From: Paracoccaceae bacterium
GTDB taxonomy: Bacteria > Pseudomonadota > Alphaproteobacteria > Rhodobacterales > Rhodobacteraceae
NCBI GenBank assembly: GCA_024304985.1
Contig: JAMWZC010000001.1
Span: forward strand, 682,001-746,000
Direction of reading: 5' to 3'
DNA: 64,000 bases
Numbering within the stretch: the first letter of the stretch is position 1; each line of letters begins with the position of its first letter. The position numbers and the translations under genes are program-made. Under the pieces are notes generated by a model that made no database searches, was not told the origin of the DNA, and worked only from the letters and a program-made list of their open reading frames with translations. Positions 25,093 through 35,048 of this stretch are shown piece after piece.

Positions 25093-27501
25093 ATGAGCAC
25101 CGCCCTGCCCCTCATCCTCACCGACTGGTTCCAGACCAAGGGCTGGGCGCCGCATCCGCATCAGCTTGACATGCTGGCGCGCAGCCATGATCCGGCGCTG
25201 CTCCTGATCGCCCCCACAGGCGGCGGCAAGACGCTGGCAGGGTTTCTGCCCACGCTGGCCGACCTCGCCACCGCGGACCACACGGGCCTGCACACCCTCT
25301 ATGTCTCGCCGCTCAAGGCGCTGGCCGCCGATATCAAGCGCAACCTGCAAACCCCCGTGGCCGAGATGGGCCTGCCCATCAGGATCGAGGACCGCACCGG
25401 CGACACCTCCGCCCATACCAAACGCCGCCAACGCGCCGACCCGCCGCATATCCTGCTGACCACGCCGGAAAGCCTTGCCTTGCTGACCTCCTACGAGGAC
25501 GCCCCCCGCATCTTCGCGGGCCTCAAGCGCGTGGTGGTCGATGAAATCCACGCACTGGCCGACTCCAAGCGCGGTGATCAGCTGATGCTGGCGCTGGCCC
25601 GCCTGCAAACCCTCTGCCCCGATCTGCGCCGCGTGGGCCTGTCGGCCACCGTGGATGACCCCGCCGCCATCGCGCGTTTTCTGGCGCGCCATCCCGACCC
25701 CTGCCCGATCCTGACCGCCGATCCGGGGCCAGACCCCGATATCGCCATGCTGACCACCGACCAGCCGCCCCCATGGTCCGGCGGAGGGGCCGCCTATGCG
25801 ATCCCCGCCGTGCTGGCGCAGGTCAAGGCCCACAACACCACGCTCATTTTCCACAACACCCGCGCGCAGGCCGAGATCTTCTTTCACAACCTCTGGCTCG
25901 CCAATGAGGACGCGCTGCCCATCGGCATCCATCACGGCAGCCTTGACCGCGAACAGCGCGCAAGGGTCGAGGCGGCGATGGTGGCCGGACAGTTGCGCGC
26001 CATCGTCTGCACCGGCAGCCTTGATCTGGGGATCGACTGGGGCGATGTGGATCTGGTGATCCAGATCGGCGCACCCAAGAACGTCAAACGCCTCGTGCAA
26101 CGCATTGGCCGGGCCAATCACCGCTATAACGCGCCGTCCAAGGCGCTTCTGGTGCCCGCCAACCGTTTCGAGGTGATCGAATGTCTGGCCGCCTTGGAGG
26201 CCGTCAAAGCCCATGACCTTGACGGCGAACCACGTGGGGACGGGCCTTTGGACGTGCTCTGCCAGCAGATCCTGATCACAGCCTGCGCCGGGCCTTTTGA
26301 CGCCGATACGCTTTACGCCGAGGTCACGACCGCCGGCGCCTATGCCACCCTGACCCGCGCCGATTTCGACGCCTGTCTCGATTTCATCGCCACCGGCGGC
26401 TATGCCCTGCGCGCCTATGACCGATGGCAACGCCTGATGCAGCGCCCGGACGGGCTGTGGCAACTGCGCGACCCGCGCGCCGCGCGCCAGATCCGCATGA
26501 ATATAGGCACGATACAGGACACAGACACGCTCAAGGTCCGCTTCCGGCGCAATCGCGGCGGCAAACCCCTGGGCGAGATCGAGGAGGCCTTTGCCGCCAC
26601 CCTGACCCCCGGCGACACCTTCCTGATCGGCGGGCAGATCGTCCGCTATGAGGGTCTGCGCGAGATGACGGTCGAAGTCAGCCCCGACCCCGGCCGCAAG
26701 CCCAAGATCGCCACGTTCATGGGCACGAAGTTCGCCACCTCCACCCAGCTCAGCACCCGTATCCTGCGGATGCTGCAACAGGAAGACTGGCCGGACCTGC
26801 CCGCGCACATCACCGACTGGCTGGCTCTGCAGGCCCGCGTCAGCCGCCTGCCAGAGCCGGGGCGGCTTCTGATCGAAAGCTTTCCCCATGACGGGCGAGA
26901 ACATGCCTGCGTTTATGGGTTCGCCGGGCGCGATGCCCAACAAACCCTCGGCCTTCTGCTGACCAAACGGATGGAGGAGATGGGGCTGGACCCGCTGGGT
27001 TTCGTCGCCACCGATTACGCGACCCTGATCTGGGGGCTGAAACCCCTGACCGATGCCCGCGCCCTGCTGGATCCGCAAAAGCTGGAGGATGGGCTGGAGG
27101 CATGGTTCAAGGGCAATGCCGTGATGAAACGCACCTTCCGCGCCTCGGCCACCATCGCCGGGCTGATCGACCGCATCAGCGCGGGGCAGCGCAAATCCGG
27201 GCGGCAGGCCACGTTCTCATCCGATATCCTCTATGACACGCTGGTCAAATACGACCCCGATCACCTGCTGCTCAAGATCACCCGCACCGAGGCGATGCGC
27301 GGCCTTGTCGATTTCGGCCGCGTGCGCGAGATGCTGGAACGGGTGGGCGACCGGATCGACGTGATCCGCCTCAGCCGCCTGACGCCCTTCTCCGCGCCGC
27401 TCTTTCTTGAAATGGGCCGCGTTCCGGTCGAGGGCATGGCCCGCGAACGTCTGATGGCCGAGGCGGCAGAGGAACTGATGCGCGAAGCCGGGTTCAGCTG
27501 A
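25093..27501 (+). CDS. Lhr-like, ligase-associated DEXH helicase
   Basis: This 802-residue superfamily 2 helicase has Walker A in APTGGGKTLAGFLP (about 38-51), DEIH in VVDEIHALADSKRG (about 148), the motif SATVDD, and helicase C motifs TGSLDLGIDWGDVDLV and QRIGRANHRY. A long C-terminal Lhr-specific region follows. The length matches the ligase-associated DNA damage response helicases. The neighbour PdeM confirms this subgroup. The exonuclease and ATP-dependent ligase genes that often accompany them are not in the window. Likely role: DNA end or crosslink repair. Confidence 0.92.
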   Translation: MSTALPLILTDWFQTKGWAPHPHQLDMLARSHDPALLLIAPTGGGKTLAGFLPTLADLATADHTGLHTLYVSPLKALAADIKRNLQTPVAEMGLPIRIEDRTGDTSAHTKRRQRADPPHILLTTPESLALLTSYEDAPRIFAGLKRVVVDEIHALADSKRGDQLMLALARLQTLCPDLRRVGLSATVDDPAAIARFLARHPDPCPILTADPGPDPDIAMLTTDQPPPWSGGGAAYAIPAVLAQVKAHNTTLIFHNTRAQAEIFFHNLWLANEDALPIGIHHGSLDREQRARVEAAMVAGQLRAIVCTGSLDLGIDWGDVDLVIQIGAPKNVKRLVQRIGRANHRYNAPSKALLVPANRFEVIECLAALEAVKAHDLDGEPRGDGPLDVLCQQILITACAGPFDADTLYAEVTTAGAYATLTRADFDACLDFIATGGYALRAYDRWQRLMQRPDGLWQLRDPRAARQIRMNIGTIQDTDTLKVRFRRNRGGKPLGEIEEAFAATLTPGDTFLIGGQIVRYEGLREMTVEVSPDPGRKPKIATFMGTKFATSTQLSTRILRMLQQEDWPDLPAHITDWLALQARVSRLPEPGRLLIESFPHDGREHACVYGFAGRDAQQTLGLLLTKRMEEMGLDPLGFVATDYATLIWGLKPLTDARALLDPQKLEDGLEAWFKGNAVMKRTFRASATIAGLIDRISAGQRKSGRQATFSSDILYDTLVKYDPDHLLLKITRTEAMRGLVDFGRVREMLERVGDRIDVIRLSRLTPFSAPLFLEMGRVPVEGMARERLMAEAAEELMREAGFS

Positions 27502-27542
27502 TCCTCTTGCCTTGGGTCTGATCGCCTGCCAAGAGGCGGATC

Positions 27543-28205
27543 ATGGTCCATCACGCCTTCACCCTTGCCGGGGAAACCCTGCATGCCCTGCCCTCTGGCG
27601 CGCTGCACTGGCCCGCACAGGGGCTGCTGGCCGTGTCAGACCTGCACTTCGGCAAATCGGAACGGCGTGTGCGGCGCGGCGGCATGGCTCTGCCCCCCTA
27701 TGAGGTGCAGGACACCCTGACCCGCCTGCAGGCCGATCTGGACGCGACCCGCGCGACCACCGTGATCTGCCTTGGCGACAGTTTCGACGATCTGGCCGCG
27801 CAGGATGGCCTGACGGATGACGCCCGCCTCTGGATCGCGCGGCTACAGGCGGGGCGGCGCTGGATCTGGGCCGAGGGCAATCACGACCCCGGCCCCGTCG
27901 ATCTGGGCGGCACCCATCTGGCCGAACTGCGCCTGCCCCCGCTGACCTTCCGCCATATCGCCGATCCCGCCGGGCAAGGCGAAATCTCGGGCCATTATCA
28001 CCCCAAGGCGCAGATCCGCACCCGTGCAGGCACGCTCAGCCGCCCGGCCTTTCTGATCGACGCCTCCCGCGTGATCCTGCCCGCCTATGGCACCTATACA
28101 GGGGGCTTGCGCAGCACGGATGCGGTGCTGGACGCCCTTATGGCGCCCGATGCCATCGCCGTGCTGACCGGGCGTCAGGCCGTGGCCGTGCCCATGCCGC
28201 GCTGA
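27543..28205 (+). CDS. pdeM: Ligase-associated endonuclease PdeM
   Basis: This 220-residue metallophosphoesterase carries the expected dimetal motifs: SDLHFGKSE (about 33-41), CLGDSFDDL, EGNHDPG, and GHYHPKA near the C-terminus. It fits PdeM, the putative DNA-damage-response nuclease encoded with the Lhr-type helicase. It follows that helicase gene by 41 bases on the same strand, and its stop nearly meets that of the converging LytTR gene. Confidence 0.92.
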   Translation: MVHHAFTLAGETLHALPSGALHWPAQGLLAVSDLHFGKSERRVRRGGMALPPYEVQDTLTRLQADLDATRATTVICLGDSFDDLAAQDGLTDDARLWIARLQAGRRWIWAEGNHDPGPVDLGGTHLAELRLPPLTFRHIADPAGQGEISGHYHPKAQIRTRAGTLSRPAFLIDASRVILPAYGTYTGGLRSTDAVLDALMAPDAIAVLTGRQAVAVPMPR

Positions 28206-28212
28206 CGGCGCA

Positions 28213-29004
28213 TCAGATCAACCCGGTTTGCTCCAGCACAGGGATCTGCTTGCGGCTGACAGGCACCCGCGTCCCGCAGGCGACACGCAGGAAGACGCGC
28301 CCGTTCTCGCGCTCCACATCATCCACCGCCTCGCGCGCCACCCAATGCGAACGATGGGTGATCAGCCCGTCCACCCCGTCCATCTGATCCACTGCATCCG
28401 CAAACCGCAGCCGCAACTGATAAATGTCCTGCGGAGTCACCACGTTGACGAAATGGTCCATCGCCTCGATCCGGATGATGGGGCCGGGATCATCGGGCGC
28501 AATCCGGCGATAAAGCCGCGGACGCGCCTCCTGTTCGGGCGTCAGCCCCGGCATCGCCCCGCTGTCCGAGGCCTCGAACGCCGCCAGCCGGACACGGGTG
28601 ATGATGATCCGGCGCGCGGCAAAGATCGCAAAGCTGATCAGGGCGACATCCAGCACGAACCAGTGAAAAGCCATCAGACTTCCATCCAGCGGCGTGACCA
28701 GCAGATAGGTCCAGCCATAGGCCAGCGGCGAGAACAGCACCGCCATGCCGATCGAATCCGCCAATGCCTGCTGCCACATCGGCAGGTGCCGCATATGGGG
28801 CGCCAGATAGTCCTGAACCAGGGTCGCGATGAAGATCGAACCCAGGACGATCACGCTCCAATAGCCAACCTGCATCGGCAGGCTAAGCGTCCGGTGCGTG
28901 TCGAACGGGCCCGTCACGACCGCCGCCAGAATGGCCAGCAGTCCGAGCGACAGGTTGCCCCGCATCGACAATGCGCGCGCCGCAGAGATGAACGCCTCTG
29001 GCAT
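28213..29004 (-). CDS. Membrane-anchored LytTR transcription factor
   Basis: This 263-residue protein has four hydrophobic segments in the first 135 residues (about 17-33, 47-67, 85-105 and 112-132). A cytoplasmic LytTR DNA-binding domain follows at about 168-255 (IIRIEAMDHFVNVVTPQDIYQLRLRF, then GLITHRSHWVA and NGRVFLRVACG). No receiver domain is present, so it is not a classical response regulator; the membrane part may sense a signal directly. It is divergent from the thioesterase gene. Confidence 0.87.
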   Translation of the reverse strand: MPEAFISAARALSMRGNLSLGLLAILAAVVTGPFDTHRTLSLPMQVGYWSVIVLGSIFIATLVQDYLAPHMRHLPMWQQALADSIGMAVLFSPLAYGWTYLLVTPLDGSLMAFHWFVLDVALISFAIFAARRIIITRVRLAAFEASDSGAMPGLTPEQEARPRLYRRIAPDDPGPIIRIEAMDHFVNVVTPQDIYQLRLRFADAVDQMDGVDGLITHRSHWVAREAVDDVERENGRVFLRVACGTRVPVSRKQIPVLEQTGLI

Positions 29005-29150
29005 CGATGGCTGTCCCTTATGTCAAAGACATGGCTATACTTCCGCATACTTATTTGGTCTGTCCTGATCCGGCAAGCTTGCACGATGCGGCCGTCCCCG
29101 CGCCGGGTCGGTCGGCCGTCACCAGAATTCAACCCAGAACGGTATGTCAG

Positions 29151-29576
29151 ATGGACCAGATTACTTCCGACCGCATTTCCCGCAGCTTCGAGGCGCAGAC
29201 GATGATGCAGACGCTTGGCGCGCGACTGGCGGAACTCGGCCCCGGCGAGGTGCGGATCGAAGCGCCGATCCTGCCCGGTCTGCGCCAGCAGCAGGGGTTT
29301 GGCCATGCCGGGCTGACCTTCTCGCTGGGTGACACGGCCGCAGGCTATGCCGCGCTCAGCCTGATGCCGCCCGACCGCGACGTGCTGACCGCCGAGATCA
29401 AGATCAACCTGCTGGCCCCGGCCTTGGGCGATCTGCTGATCGCGACGGGCCGGGTGATCAAGCCGGGTCGCCGCCTGATGGTGGTCAGCGCCGAAGTGCA
29501 TGCCCGACAGGCGGACAAGCTGACCCTGATCGCGATCCTGCAAGGCACGATGGTGCCGGTGGACGGCTTCGCGTGA
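29151..29576 (+). CDS. PaaI-family hotdog thioesterase
   Basis: This 141-residue hotdog-fold protein matches PaaI/YdiI-like acyl-CoA thioesterases. It has the QQQGFGHAGLTFSLGDTAAGYAAL block (about 44-67, containing the G-H-A-G active-site loop and catalytic acid region) and TAEIKINLLAPA (about 82). The ATG at 29151 begins just before the conserved fold, but its ribosome site is weak; a start further upstream would add an unconserved stretch. Natural acyl substrate unknown. Confidence 0.85.
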   Translation: MDQITSDRISRSFEAQTMMQTLGARLAELGPGEVRIEAPILPGLRQQQGFGHAGLTFSLGDTAAGYAALSLMPPDRDVLTAEIKINLLAPALGDLLIATGRVIKPGRRLMVVSAEVHARQADKLTLIAILQGTMVPVDGFA

Positions 29577-29581
29577 TCACG

Positions 29582-29597
29582 CCCGCCACGCGGCGGG
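29582..29597. terminator. Weak hairpin between the thioesterase gene and folD
   Basis: CCCGCC (29582-29587) and GGCGGG (29592-29597) form a 6-bp GC stem with a 4-base loop between two converging genes. No T tract follows on either strand, so termination is uncertain. Confidence 0.3.
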
Positions 29598-29630
29598 ATC
29601 AGACGCACCGCCCGGCAGGCTGATCGCGCC

Positions 29631-30524
29631 TCAGACCGTCAGACCTTCGGGTTCGGGCAGGTCATTGGCCCGGCAGCAGGCGGTGACGGTATTGGCCAGC
29701 AGGCAGGCGATGGTCATCGGCCCCACCCCACCCGGCACCGGCGTGATGGCGCCCGCCACGGCGGCGACGCTGTCGAATTCCACGTCGCCCACCAGCCGTG
29801 TCTTGCCCCCGCCCGCATCCACGCGGTTGATGCCCACATCAATCACCGTCGCCCCCGGCTTGATCCAGTCGCCCGGCACCATCTGCGCGCGCCCCACGGC
29901 GGCCACCACGATATCGGCCCGCCGCACCACGCCTGCCAGATCACGGGTCCGCGAATGGGCCACCGTCACCGTGCAGCTTTCCCCCAGCAGCAGTTGCGCC
30001 ATCGGCTTGCCCACGATGTTGGAACGGCCGATCACCACAGCCTCCATCCCCGACAGGTCGCCGTGATGGGCGCGCAGCACCAAAAGGCACCCCAGCGGCG
30101 TGCAGGGCACCATCGCCTTCTGCCCTGTTGCCAGCAGCCCGACATTCGAGATATGAAAGCCGTCCACGTCCTTGGCCGGGTCGATCGCATTGATCACCAG
30201 ATCAGAGTCCAGATGCGCGGGCAGCGGCAATTGAACAAGGATACCGTGCACTTGCGGGTCACGGTTCAACTTTTGAATCAAGTCCAGAAGCGTCGCCTCA
30301 TCCGTATCCGCCGCCAGACGATGCTCAAAGGACCGCATGCCGACCTCGACCGTCATCTTGCCCTTGGAGCGGACATAGACTTCCGAGGCCGGGTCCTCGC
30401 CCACCAGCACCACGGCCAATCCCGGCACGATGCCATGATCCGCCCCAAGGCGCGCGACATGCCCCGCCACCTTGTCCCGCAGCCCCGCCGAGAATGCCTT
30501 GCCGTCGATGATGCTGGCTGTCAT
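29631..30524 (-). CDS. folD: Methylene-THF dehydrogenase / cyclohydrolase FolD
   Basis: This 297-residue bifunctional enzyme interconverts 5,10-methylene-THF, methenyl-THF and 10-formyl-THF. It shows [16 protein letters not shown] (about 38-53, with the catalytic YxxxK), QLPLPAHLD, the NADP-binding block [17 protein letters not shown], and [11 protein letters not shown]. The ATG at 30524 is followed directly by the conserved domain; an upstream in-frame ATG starts inside the dispersed repeat and was rejected. It follows ftfL on the same strand after 64 bases, forming a one-carbon unit. Confidence 0.97.
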   Translation of the reverse strand: MTASIIDGKAFSAGLRDKVAGHVARLGADHGIVPGLAVVLVGEDPASEVYVRSKGKMTVEVGMRSFEHRLAADTDEATLLDLIQKLNRDPQVHGILVQLPLPAHLDSDLVINAIDPAKDVDGFHISNVGLLATGQKAMVPCTPLGCLLVLRAHHGDLSGMEAVVIGRSNIVGKPMAQLLLGESCTVTVAHSRTRDLAGVVRRADIVVAAVGRAQMVPGDWIKPGATVIDVGINRVDAGGGKTRLVGDVEFDSVAAVAGAITPVPGGVGPMTIACLLANTVTACCRANDLPEPEGLTV

Positions 30525-30541
30525 ATGCCTTGCCCTTCCGT

Positions 30542-30585
30542 CTCTTCTTGCCGCAAATATCCCCGCCGGAGGCATCCCCGGCCAG
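30542..30585. repeat. Dispersed intergenic repeat, copy C
   Basis: The core CAAATATCCCCGCCGGAGGC starts at 30554 and continues ATCCCCGGCC, preceded by CTTCTTGCCG. It fills most of the gap between ftfL and folD, so it is probably transcribed within that operon. Confidence 0.85.
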
Positions 30586-30588
30586 GGC

Positions 30589-32265
30589 TCAGAACAATCC
30601 CTCGATCTGGCCCGCCCCGTTCAACCGGATCGCCTCGGCGCTGGGGGTGCGCGGCAGGCCGGGCATGGTCATGATCTCGCCGCAGATCGCCACCACGAAC
30701 CCCGCCCCGGCACTCAGGCGCACCTCGCGCACGGGCACCGTATGGCCCACGGGAGCGCCGCGCCGGGTCGGATCAGTGGTGAAGGAATACTGCGTCTTGG
30801 CCATGCAGACCGGCAGATGGCCGTAACCCGCCGCCTCCCACTCGGCCAGTTGCGCGCGGATCTTGTCATCGGCCAGAATGGCATCGGCGTGATAGATGCG
30901 CTTGGCGATGGTCTCGATCTTCTCCAGCAGGGGCATCTCGTCGGGATAGAGCGGCGCGAATTGCGCCTGCCCGCTTTCCGCCAGCGCCACGACCTTATGG
31001 GCCAGTTCCTCGGTCCCGGCCCCGCCCTGTGCCCAATGCTTGCACAGCACCGCCTCGGCGCCCTGTTCGGCGACATAGGCCTGAACCGCCGCGATTTCGG
31101 CGGCGGTATCGCCCGCGAAATGGTTGATCGCCACCACGACAGGCACGCCGAAGGATTTCACATTGCCGATATGGCGACCAAGGTTCGGACAGCCCGCCTG
31201 CACGGCGGCCACGTTCTCGGCCCCCAGATCGGCCTTGGCGACCCCGCCGTTCATCTTCATCGCGCGCACGGTCGCCACGATCACCACCGCATCCGGCGCA
31301 AGCCCGGCCTTGCGGCATTTGATGTTCATGAACTTCTCGGCCCCCAGATCGGCCCCGAAACCCGCTTCGGTCACCACGTAATCGGCCAGTTTCAGCGCCG
31401 TCGTCGTGGCGATCACCGAGTTGCAGCCATGCGCGATATTGGCAAAGGGTCCGCCATGCACGAAGGCGGGGTTGTTCTCCAAGGTCTGCACCAGATTGGG
31501 CTGCATCGCATCCTTCAAAAGAACCGTCATCGCGCCGTCCGCCTTGATGTCGCGGGCATAGATCGGCTTGCGCTCGCGCGTATAGGCCACGACGATATCG
31601 CCCAGACGCCGCTCCAGATCGGCCAGATCCTTGGCAAGGCACAGGATCGCCATGACTTCCGAGGCAACCGTGATGTCGAACCCGGTCTGGCGCGGAAAAC
31701 CGTTCGATACGCCACCCAGACTGACCACCACATCGCGCAGGGCGCGGTCATTCATGTCCATCACGCGCCGCCACGTGATGCGCCGCGCGTCGATCTCAAG
31801 CGCATTGCCCCAGTAGATATGGTTGTCGATCATCGCCGACAGCAGGTTGTGGGCGCTGGTGATGGCGTGGAAATCCCCTGTAAAATGCAGGTTCATCTCC
31901 TCCATCGGGACGATCTGGGCATAGCCGCCCCCCGCGGCCCCGCCCTTCATGCCGAAATTCGGCCCCAACGAGGCTTCGCGGATACAGATCGCCGCCCGTT
32001 TGCCGATGCGGTTCAGCCCGTCGCCAAGCCCGACAGTGGTGGTCGTCTTGCCCTCGCCCGCCGGGGTCGGATTGATCGCGGTCACAAGGATCAGCTTGCC
32101 GTTCGGGCGATCCTGCACCGATGAGATGAACTCCTGGCTGATCTTGGCCTTGTCATGACCGTAAGGCAGCAGATGCGCCGCCGGGATGCCCAGCTTGGCC
32201 CCGATCTCCTGGATCGGCTGTTTGCGCGCGTCGCGGGCAATCTCGATATCGGATCTGAACGTCAT
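30589..32265 (-). CDS. fhs: Formate-tetrahydrofolate ligase
   Basis: This 558-residue enzyme makes 10-formyl-THF from formate, ATP and THF, or the reverse during C1 oxidation. The P-loop-like [16 protein letters not shown] (about 65-80) and blocks such as [22 protein letters not shown] and TGDFHAI are intact. Length matches the family. The ATG at 32265 has a GGGAAGAGGG ribosome site. With folD and purU (58933) it gives a formyl-THF/formate module, useful for oxidising methyl groups from compounds such as DMSP or choline, which is an inference from the group's physiology. Confidence 0.97.
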   Translation of the reverse strand: MTFRSDIEIARDARKQPIQEIGAKLGIPAAHLLPYGHDKAKISQEFISSVQDRPNGKLILVTAINPTPAGEGKTTTTVGLGDGLNRIGKRAAICIREASLGPNFGMKGGAAGGGYAQIVPMEEMNLHFTGDFHAITSAHNLLSAMIDNHIYWGNALEIDARRITWRRVMDMNDRALRDVVVSLGGVSNGFPRQTGFDITVASEVMAILCLAKDLADLERRLGDIVVAYTRERKPIYARDIKADGAMTVLLKDAMQPNLVQTLENNPAFVHGGPFANIAHGCNSVIATTTALKLADYVVTEAGFGADLGAEKFMNIKCRKAGLAPDAVVIVATVRAMKMNGGVAKADLGAENVAAVQAGCPNLGRHIGNVKSFGVPVVVAINHFAGDTAAEIAAVQAYVAEQGAEAVLCKHWAQGGAGTEELAHKVVALAESGQAQFAPLYPDEMPLLEKIETIAKRIYHADAILADDKIRAQLAEWEAAGYGHLPVCMAKTQYSFTTDPTRRGAPVGHTVPVREVRLSAGAGFVVAICGEIMTMPGLPRTPSAEAIRLNGAGQIEGLF

Positions 32266-32436
32266 GTCCCTCTTCCCTGTCTGGTCGGTTTGTCCCGACA
32301 GTTCCTTGGCTATACAGAGCCGGGGCGGGCGTAAAGATCGCGTTTCCGACATTTGCGGCCAAACAAACGGCCCCCAAGGGGTCTGGCCTGCTCATGCGCG
32401 GGTGTTTCGGCCCCTATGCGGGATCTCGTCCCCCCG

Positions 32437-33039
32437 TCAACGCCGCCGCGCGTCGGCCAGATGCGCCCAGACGCGTTGATCCGGCACATGCAGGGTCAGC
32501 CTGTCCCCCAGCGCGATGCGCCCTTCGCGCTGTACCCAGGCGGTCACGCCCCGCCGCCCCTCGGCCGCGGGCTTGAACGCCTTGCCATATCCGGGATGCA
32601 CCGTGTCGATGCTTCGCGCGGGCAGGATGCAGGGACGGTTCTGCATGTCCACGACCAGCGTGGCGCCCGAAGGCGCCTGCAACCGGGACGAGGGCGGCAG
32701 GTGGCTGAGATCGTCAATCCCCTCGATCACGATGGACGCCCCCAATCGCGCCGGGTCAAGCGTGTCCAGCCCCATGCGCGCCGCGATCTGGCCCATCTCC
32801 TCGACCGACAGGATCGACAGTTGCCGCTCATTCCGGATCGGCGTGCCCTTGGGATGCTGCGCCGTCACCCGGCTACAGGACAACCGCGTCACACCGCCAT
32901 GCACGGACCCTGCGATGCCCGCATAGGTCAGATCCAGCGCATCGCGCGCCTCGGCCACAAGCGCCTTGCGATCCTCAGAGGTGACGACCCCGAGCCATGT
33001 GATGCGGCCGGAAAAGCCGGTAGGAAGAAGGGCTGGCAT
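32437..33039 (-). CDS. MOSC-domain protein
   Basis: This 200-residue protein has a MOSC-like fold. SVHGGVTRLSCSRV carries the conserved Cys at about 55. RNERQLSILS and LDPARLGASIVIEGID follow, then RPCI and a GRRGVTAWVQREGRIALGD end. MOSC proteins carry or transfer sulfur for molybdenum-cofactor-related reactions. No molybdoenzyme gene lies close by, so its partner is unclear. Confidence 0.85.
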   Translation of the reverse strand: MPALLPTGFSGRITWLGVVTSEDRKALVAEARDALDLTYAGIAGSVHGGVTRLSCSRVTAQHPKGTPIRNERQLSILSVEEMGQIAARMGLDTLDPARLGASIVIEGIDDLSHLPPSSRLQAPSGATLVVDMQNRPCILPARSIDTVHPGYGKAFKPAAEGRRGVTAWVQREGRIALGDRLTLHVPDQRVWAHLADARRR

Positions 33040-33080
33040 GACATATCACCTTGCGATGCTGGACGGGGCCACGGGGCCGG

Positions 33081-34103
33081 TCAAAGCCAGCCTTTCCGCT
33101 TGAAGAACAGATACGGCAGGATCGCGGAAAGCACCATGCCCCCCAGCGCCAGCGGATAGCCATAGGGGGTGGCCAGTTCCGGCATGACATCGAAATTCAT
33201 CCCGTAGATCGATGCGATCAGCGTGGGCGGCAGGAACACCACGGCGGCGACCGAGAATATCTTGATGATCCCGTTCTGCTGGATGTTCAGCAGCCCCAGC
33301 GTGGCGTCCAGCATGAAGGTCACCCGCTGCGACTGCGCGTCCGAATAGGCGATCAGCGAGCGGATGTCGCGCAACAGGCGCTTGTCCCGCCCGTTCAGCC
33401 CCGATACCGGCCCGCCCGATGGCGCATCCTTCTGGTTGGCACTGTCCTGCCCCGCACGATCCTTGCGCGCGGCCAGACGCATCTGGGTCATGTGGTTGAC
33501 GATCCGCTCGATGGTGACAAGGCTGTCCTGCAACCTGGAATTCAACTCGCCATGCCGCCCGATCCGGCTGATGACCGCCGACAGATCGACGCCCTTCTGC
33601 GCAGGCTGGCCCGCCGGCTGAAAGATCTGGCGGCTCAGCGCATCGACCGACTGGCTTTCGGCCTCAAGGATGTCGGCGCAACGCTCCACCAGCACCTCCA
33701 TCAGCGTCATCAGCATCCTCAGCGGCGTCGCGCAATCGGCCTGCAACCCGGCCGCGCGTTGTGGCACGTTCTGCAAGGAATAAGGCTCGTGATAGCGGAT
33801 CGACACCACCCGGTCCGAGGTCAAGACAAAGGTCACGGGTTCGCTGACAGGCTCCAGCGTCGCCGCCCCGGCCAGAACGGTGGCGGTCATGAACAGCGCG
33901 CCGTCCTCGGAATAGATCCGCGCCGAGGGTTCGATCTCGCGCATGTCGTCGCGGGTGGGCAGGTCGATCCCCAGTTCCGCCTCCAGCGCCGCCTCCTCCT
34001 CGGAAGTGGGTGCCAGCAAATCGGTCCAGACCGCGCGACTGTCCGTGTCAGGCGCTGCGATCAGCCGCCCGCTTGCGGCGTCATGCAGATAGTCGTGGCG
34101 CAT
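33081..34103 (-). CDS. corA: CorA-family divalent cation transporter
   Basis: This 340-residue protein has a long cytoplasmic N-terminal domain with helical segments and two C-terminal transmembrane helices (about 280-300 and 310-330). The signature GMN occurs in SIYGMNFDV at the end of the first helix. CorA pentamers import Mg2+ (and Co2+/Ni2+). The ATG at 34103 is supported by a G-rich ribosome site and by the start of the conserved domain. It ends shortly upstream of the MOSC gene on the same strand. Confidence 0.94.
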   Translation of the reverse strand: MRHDYLHDAASGRLIAAPDTDSRAVWTDLLAPTSEEEAALEAELGIDLPTRDDMREIEPSARIYSEDGALFMTATVLAGAATLEPVSEPVTFVLTSDRVVSIRYHEPYSLQNVPQRAAGLQADCATPLRMLMTLMEVLVERCADILEAESQSVDALSRQIFQPAGQPAQKGVDLSAVISRIGRHGELNSRLQDSLVTIERIVNHMTQMRLAARKDRAGQDSANQKDAPSGGPVSGLNGRDKRLLRDIRSLIAYSDAQSQRVTFMLDATLGLLNIQQNGIIKIFSVAAVVFLPPTLIASIYGMNFDVMPELATPYGYPLALGGMVLSAILPYLFFKRKGWL

Positions 34104-34262
34104 GGTGGCCCCCGCTCTCGCTCTCGTGTTGAGGGTCAGTGAATGACAAAGGTGGCGCCAAGGCAAGGCGTTACCGGTTTCAGACCCGATGCCCCCCTCT
34201 GACGCTGGGCTTCCCCCGCCGGATGCAGCCATCGCCGTCTATGTGGCAGGCAGCGTCCGATG

Positions 34263-35048
34263 TCAGGCCGGGACCGTCAGCGTAAAAAACATCCGTCGGA
34301 AGGGGAACAGCACCGTGCCATCGGCCCCGGCGGGATAGACCTTGTCCATCACCGCCTCATAGGCGGCGATCAGGCGGGTCTGTTCATCGTCGTCCAGTGC
34401 GGCAAGGATGGGGCGGGCGAAGGTCGTCTCGGTAAAGCGGCGCACGGGATGGCCGTCGGCGCAGGCGTCAAGCTGCTGATAATACTCGGTCTCCCACAGG
34501 CTCAGCGCACCCAGAGGCGTGAGCAGCCGATGATATTCCGCCGGGCGCAGCACAGCGGGGCCCTGATCCGGGTCGATCCGTCCGGGAAAAAGCTCATCCG
34601 CCAGCGACAGCCACACCCGGTGCGAGGGCGCGTTGTTCTGATGCGGCACCTGCACCGCCAGCGTGCCGCCAGGGGCCAGCATCGCGGCCAATCGCGGGAT
34701 CAGCACCTCGTGATGCGGCAGCCAATGCAGCACCGCGTTGCAGAAGATCAGCGCGGGGGCCGGTCCTTCTGACGTCCATGCCGCGATATCCATCTGATGC
34801 AGCGATGCGTAAACGCCCGTCTCACGCGCCTCGCCCAGCATCGCCGGAGACGCGTCGATCCCCGTGACAGTCCGGCCCAGCGTGGCCAGCGCAGGTCCCG
34901 CCGCGCCATTGCCGCAGCCCAGATCAACCACCGGACCTTCGGGCAAAGGCGGCAGCGCGCGCAGCAGATCAAGGGCGGGCCGCAAGCGAAGACCCCGGAA
35001 CCTGCTATAGGTTCCGGGGTCCCAGTCTGTATGCAGGCTTGTGGCCAT
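34263..35048 (-). CDS. tam: Trans-aconitate methyltransferase-like SAM enzyme
   Basis: This 261-residue class I methyltransferase has motif I VVDLGCGNGAAGPAL (about 40-54), an acidic post-I residue in GIDASPAML, and the Tam-like opening WDPGTYSRFRGLRLRPALDLL. LHWLPHHE and a WETEYYQQLDACADGHPVRRF stretch also follow the Tam pattern. It would methylate trans-aconitate, an inhibitor of aconitase. Its ATG overlaps the ftsH stop (TAATG), so translation is coupled to ftsH, an unusual pairing. Confidence 0.85.
   Translation of the reverse strand: MATSLHTDWDPGTYSRFRGLRLRPALDLLRALPPLPEGPVVDLGCGNGAAGPALATLGRTVTGIDASPAMLGEARETGVYASLHQMDIAAWTSEGPAPALIFCNAVLHWLPHHEVLIPRLAAMLAPGGTLAVQVPHQNNAPSHRVWLSLADELFPGRIDPDQGPAVLRPAEYHRLLTPLGALSLWETEYYQQLDACADGHPVRRFTETTFARPILAALDDDEQTRLIAAYEAVMDKVYPAGADGTVLFPFRRMFFTLTVPA

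Noticed and set aside
24937-27078. A 713-codon minus-strand frame opposite the Lhr-type helicase
   Set aside because: Antisense shadow. The plus strand has intact helicase motifs across the same stretch.
30525-30575. An upstream ATG for folD giving an MPPAGIF N-terminus
   Set aside because: That ATG lies inside the dispersed repeat, and the same peptide appears wherever the repeat occurs. The FolD fold begins at 30524.
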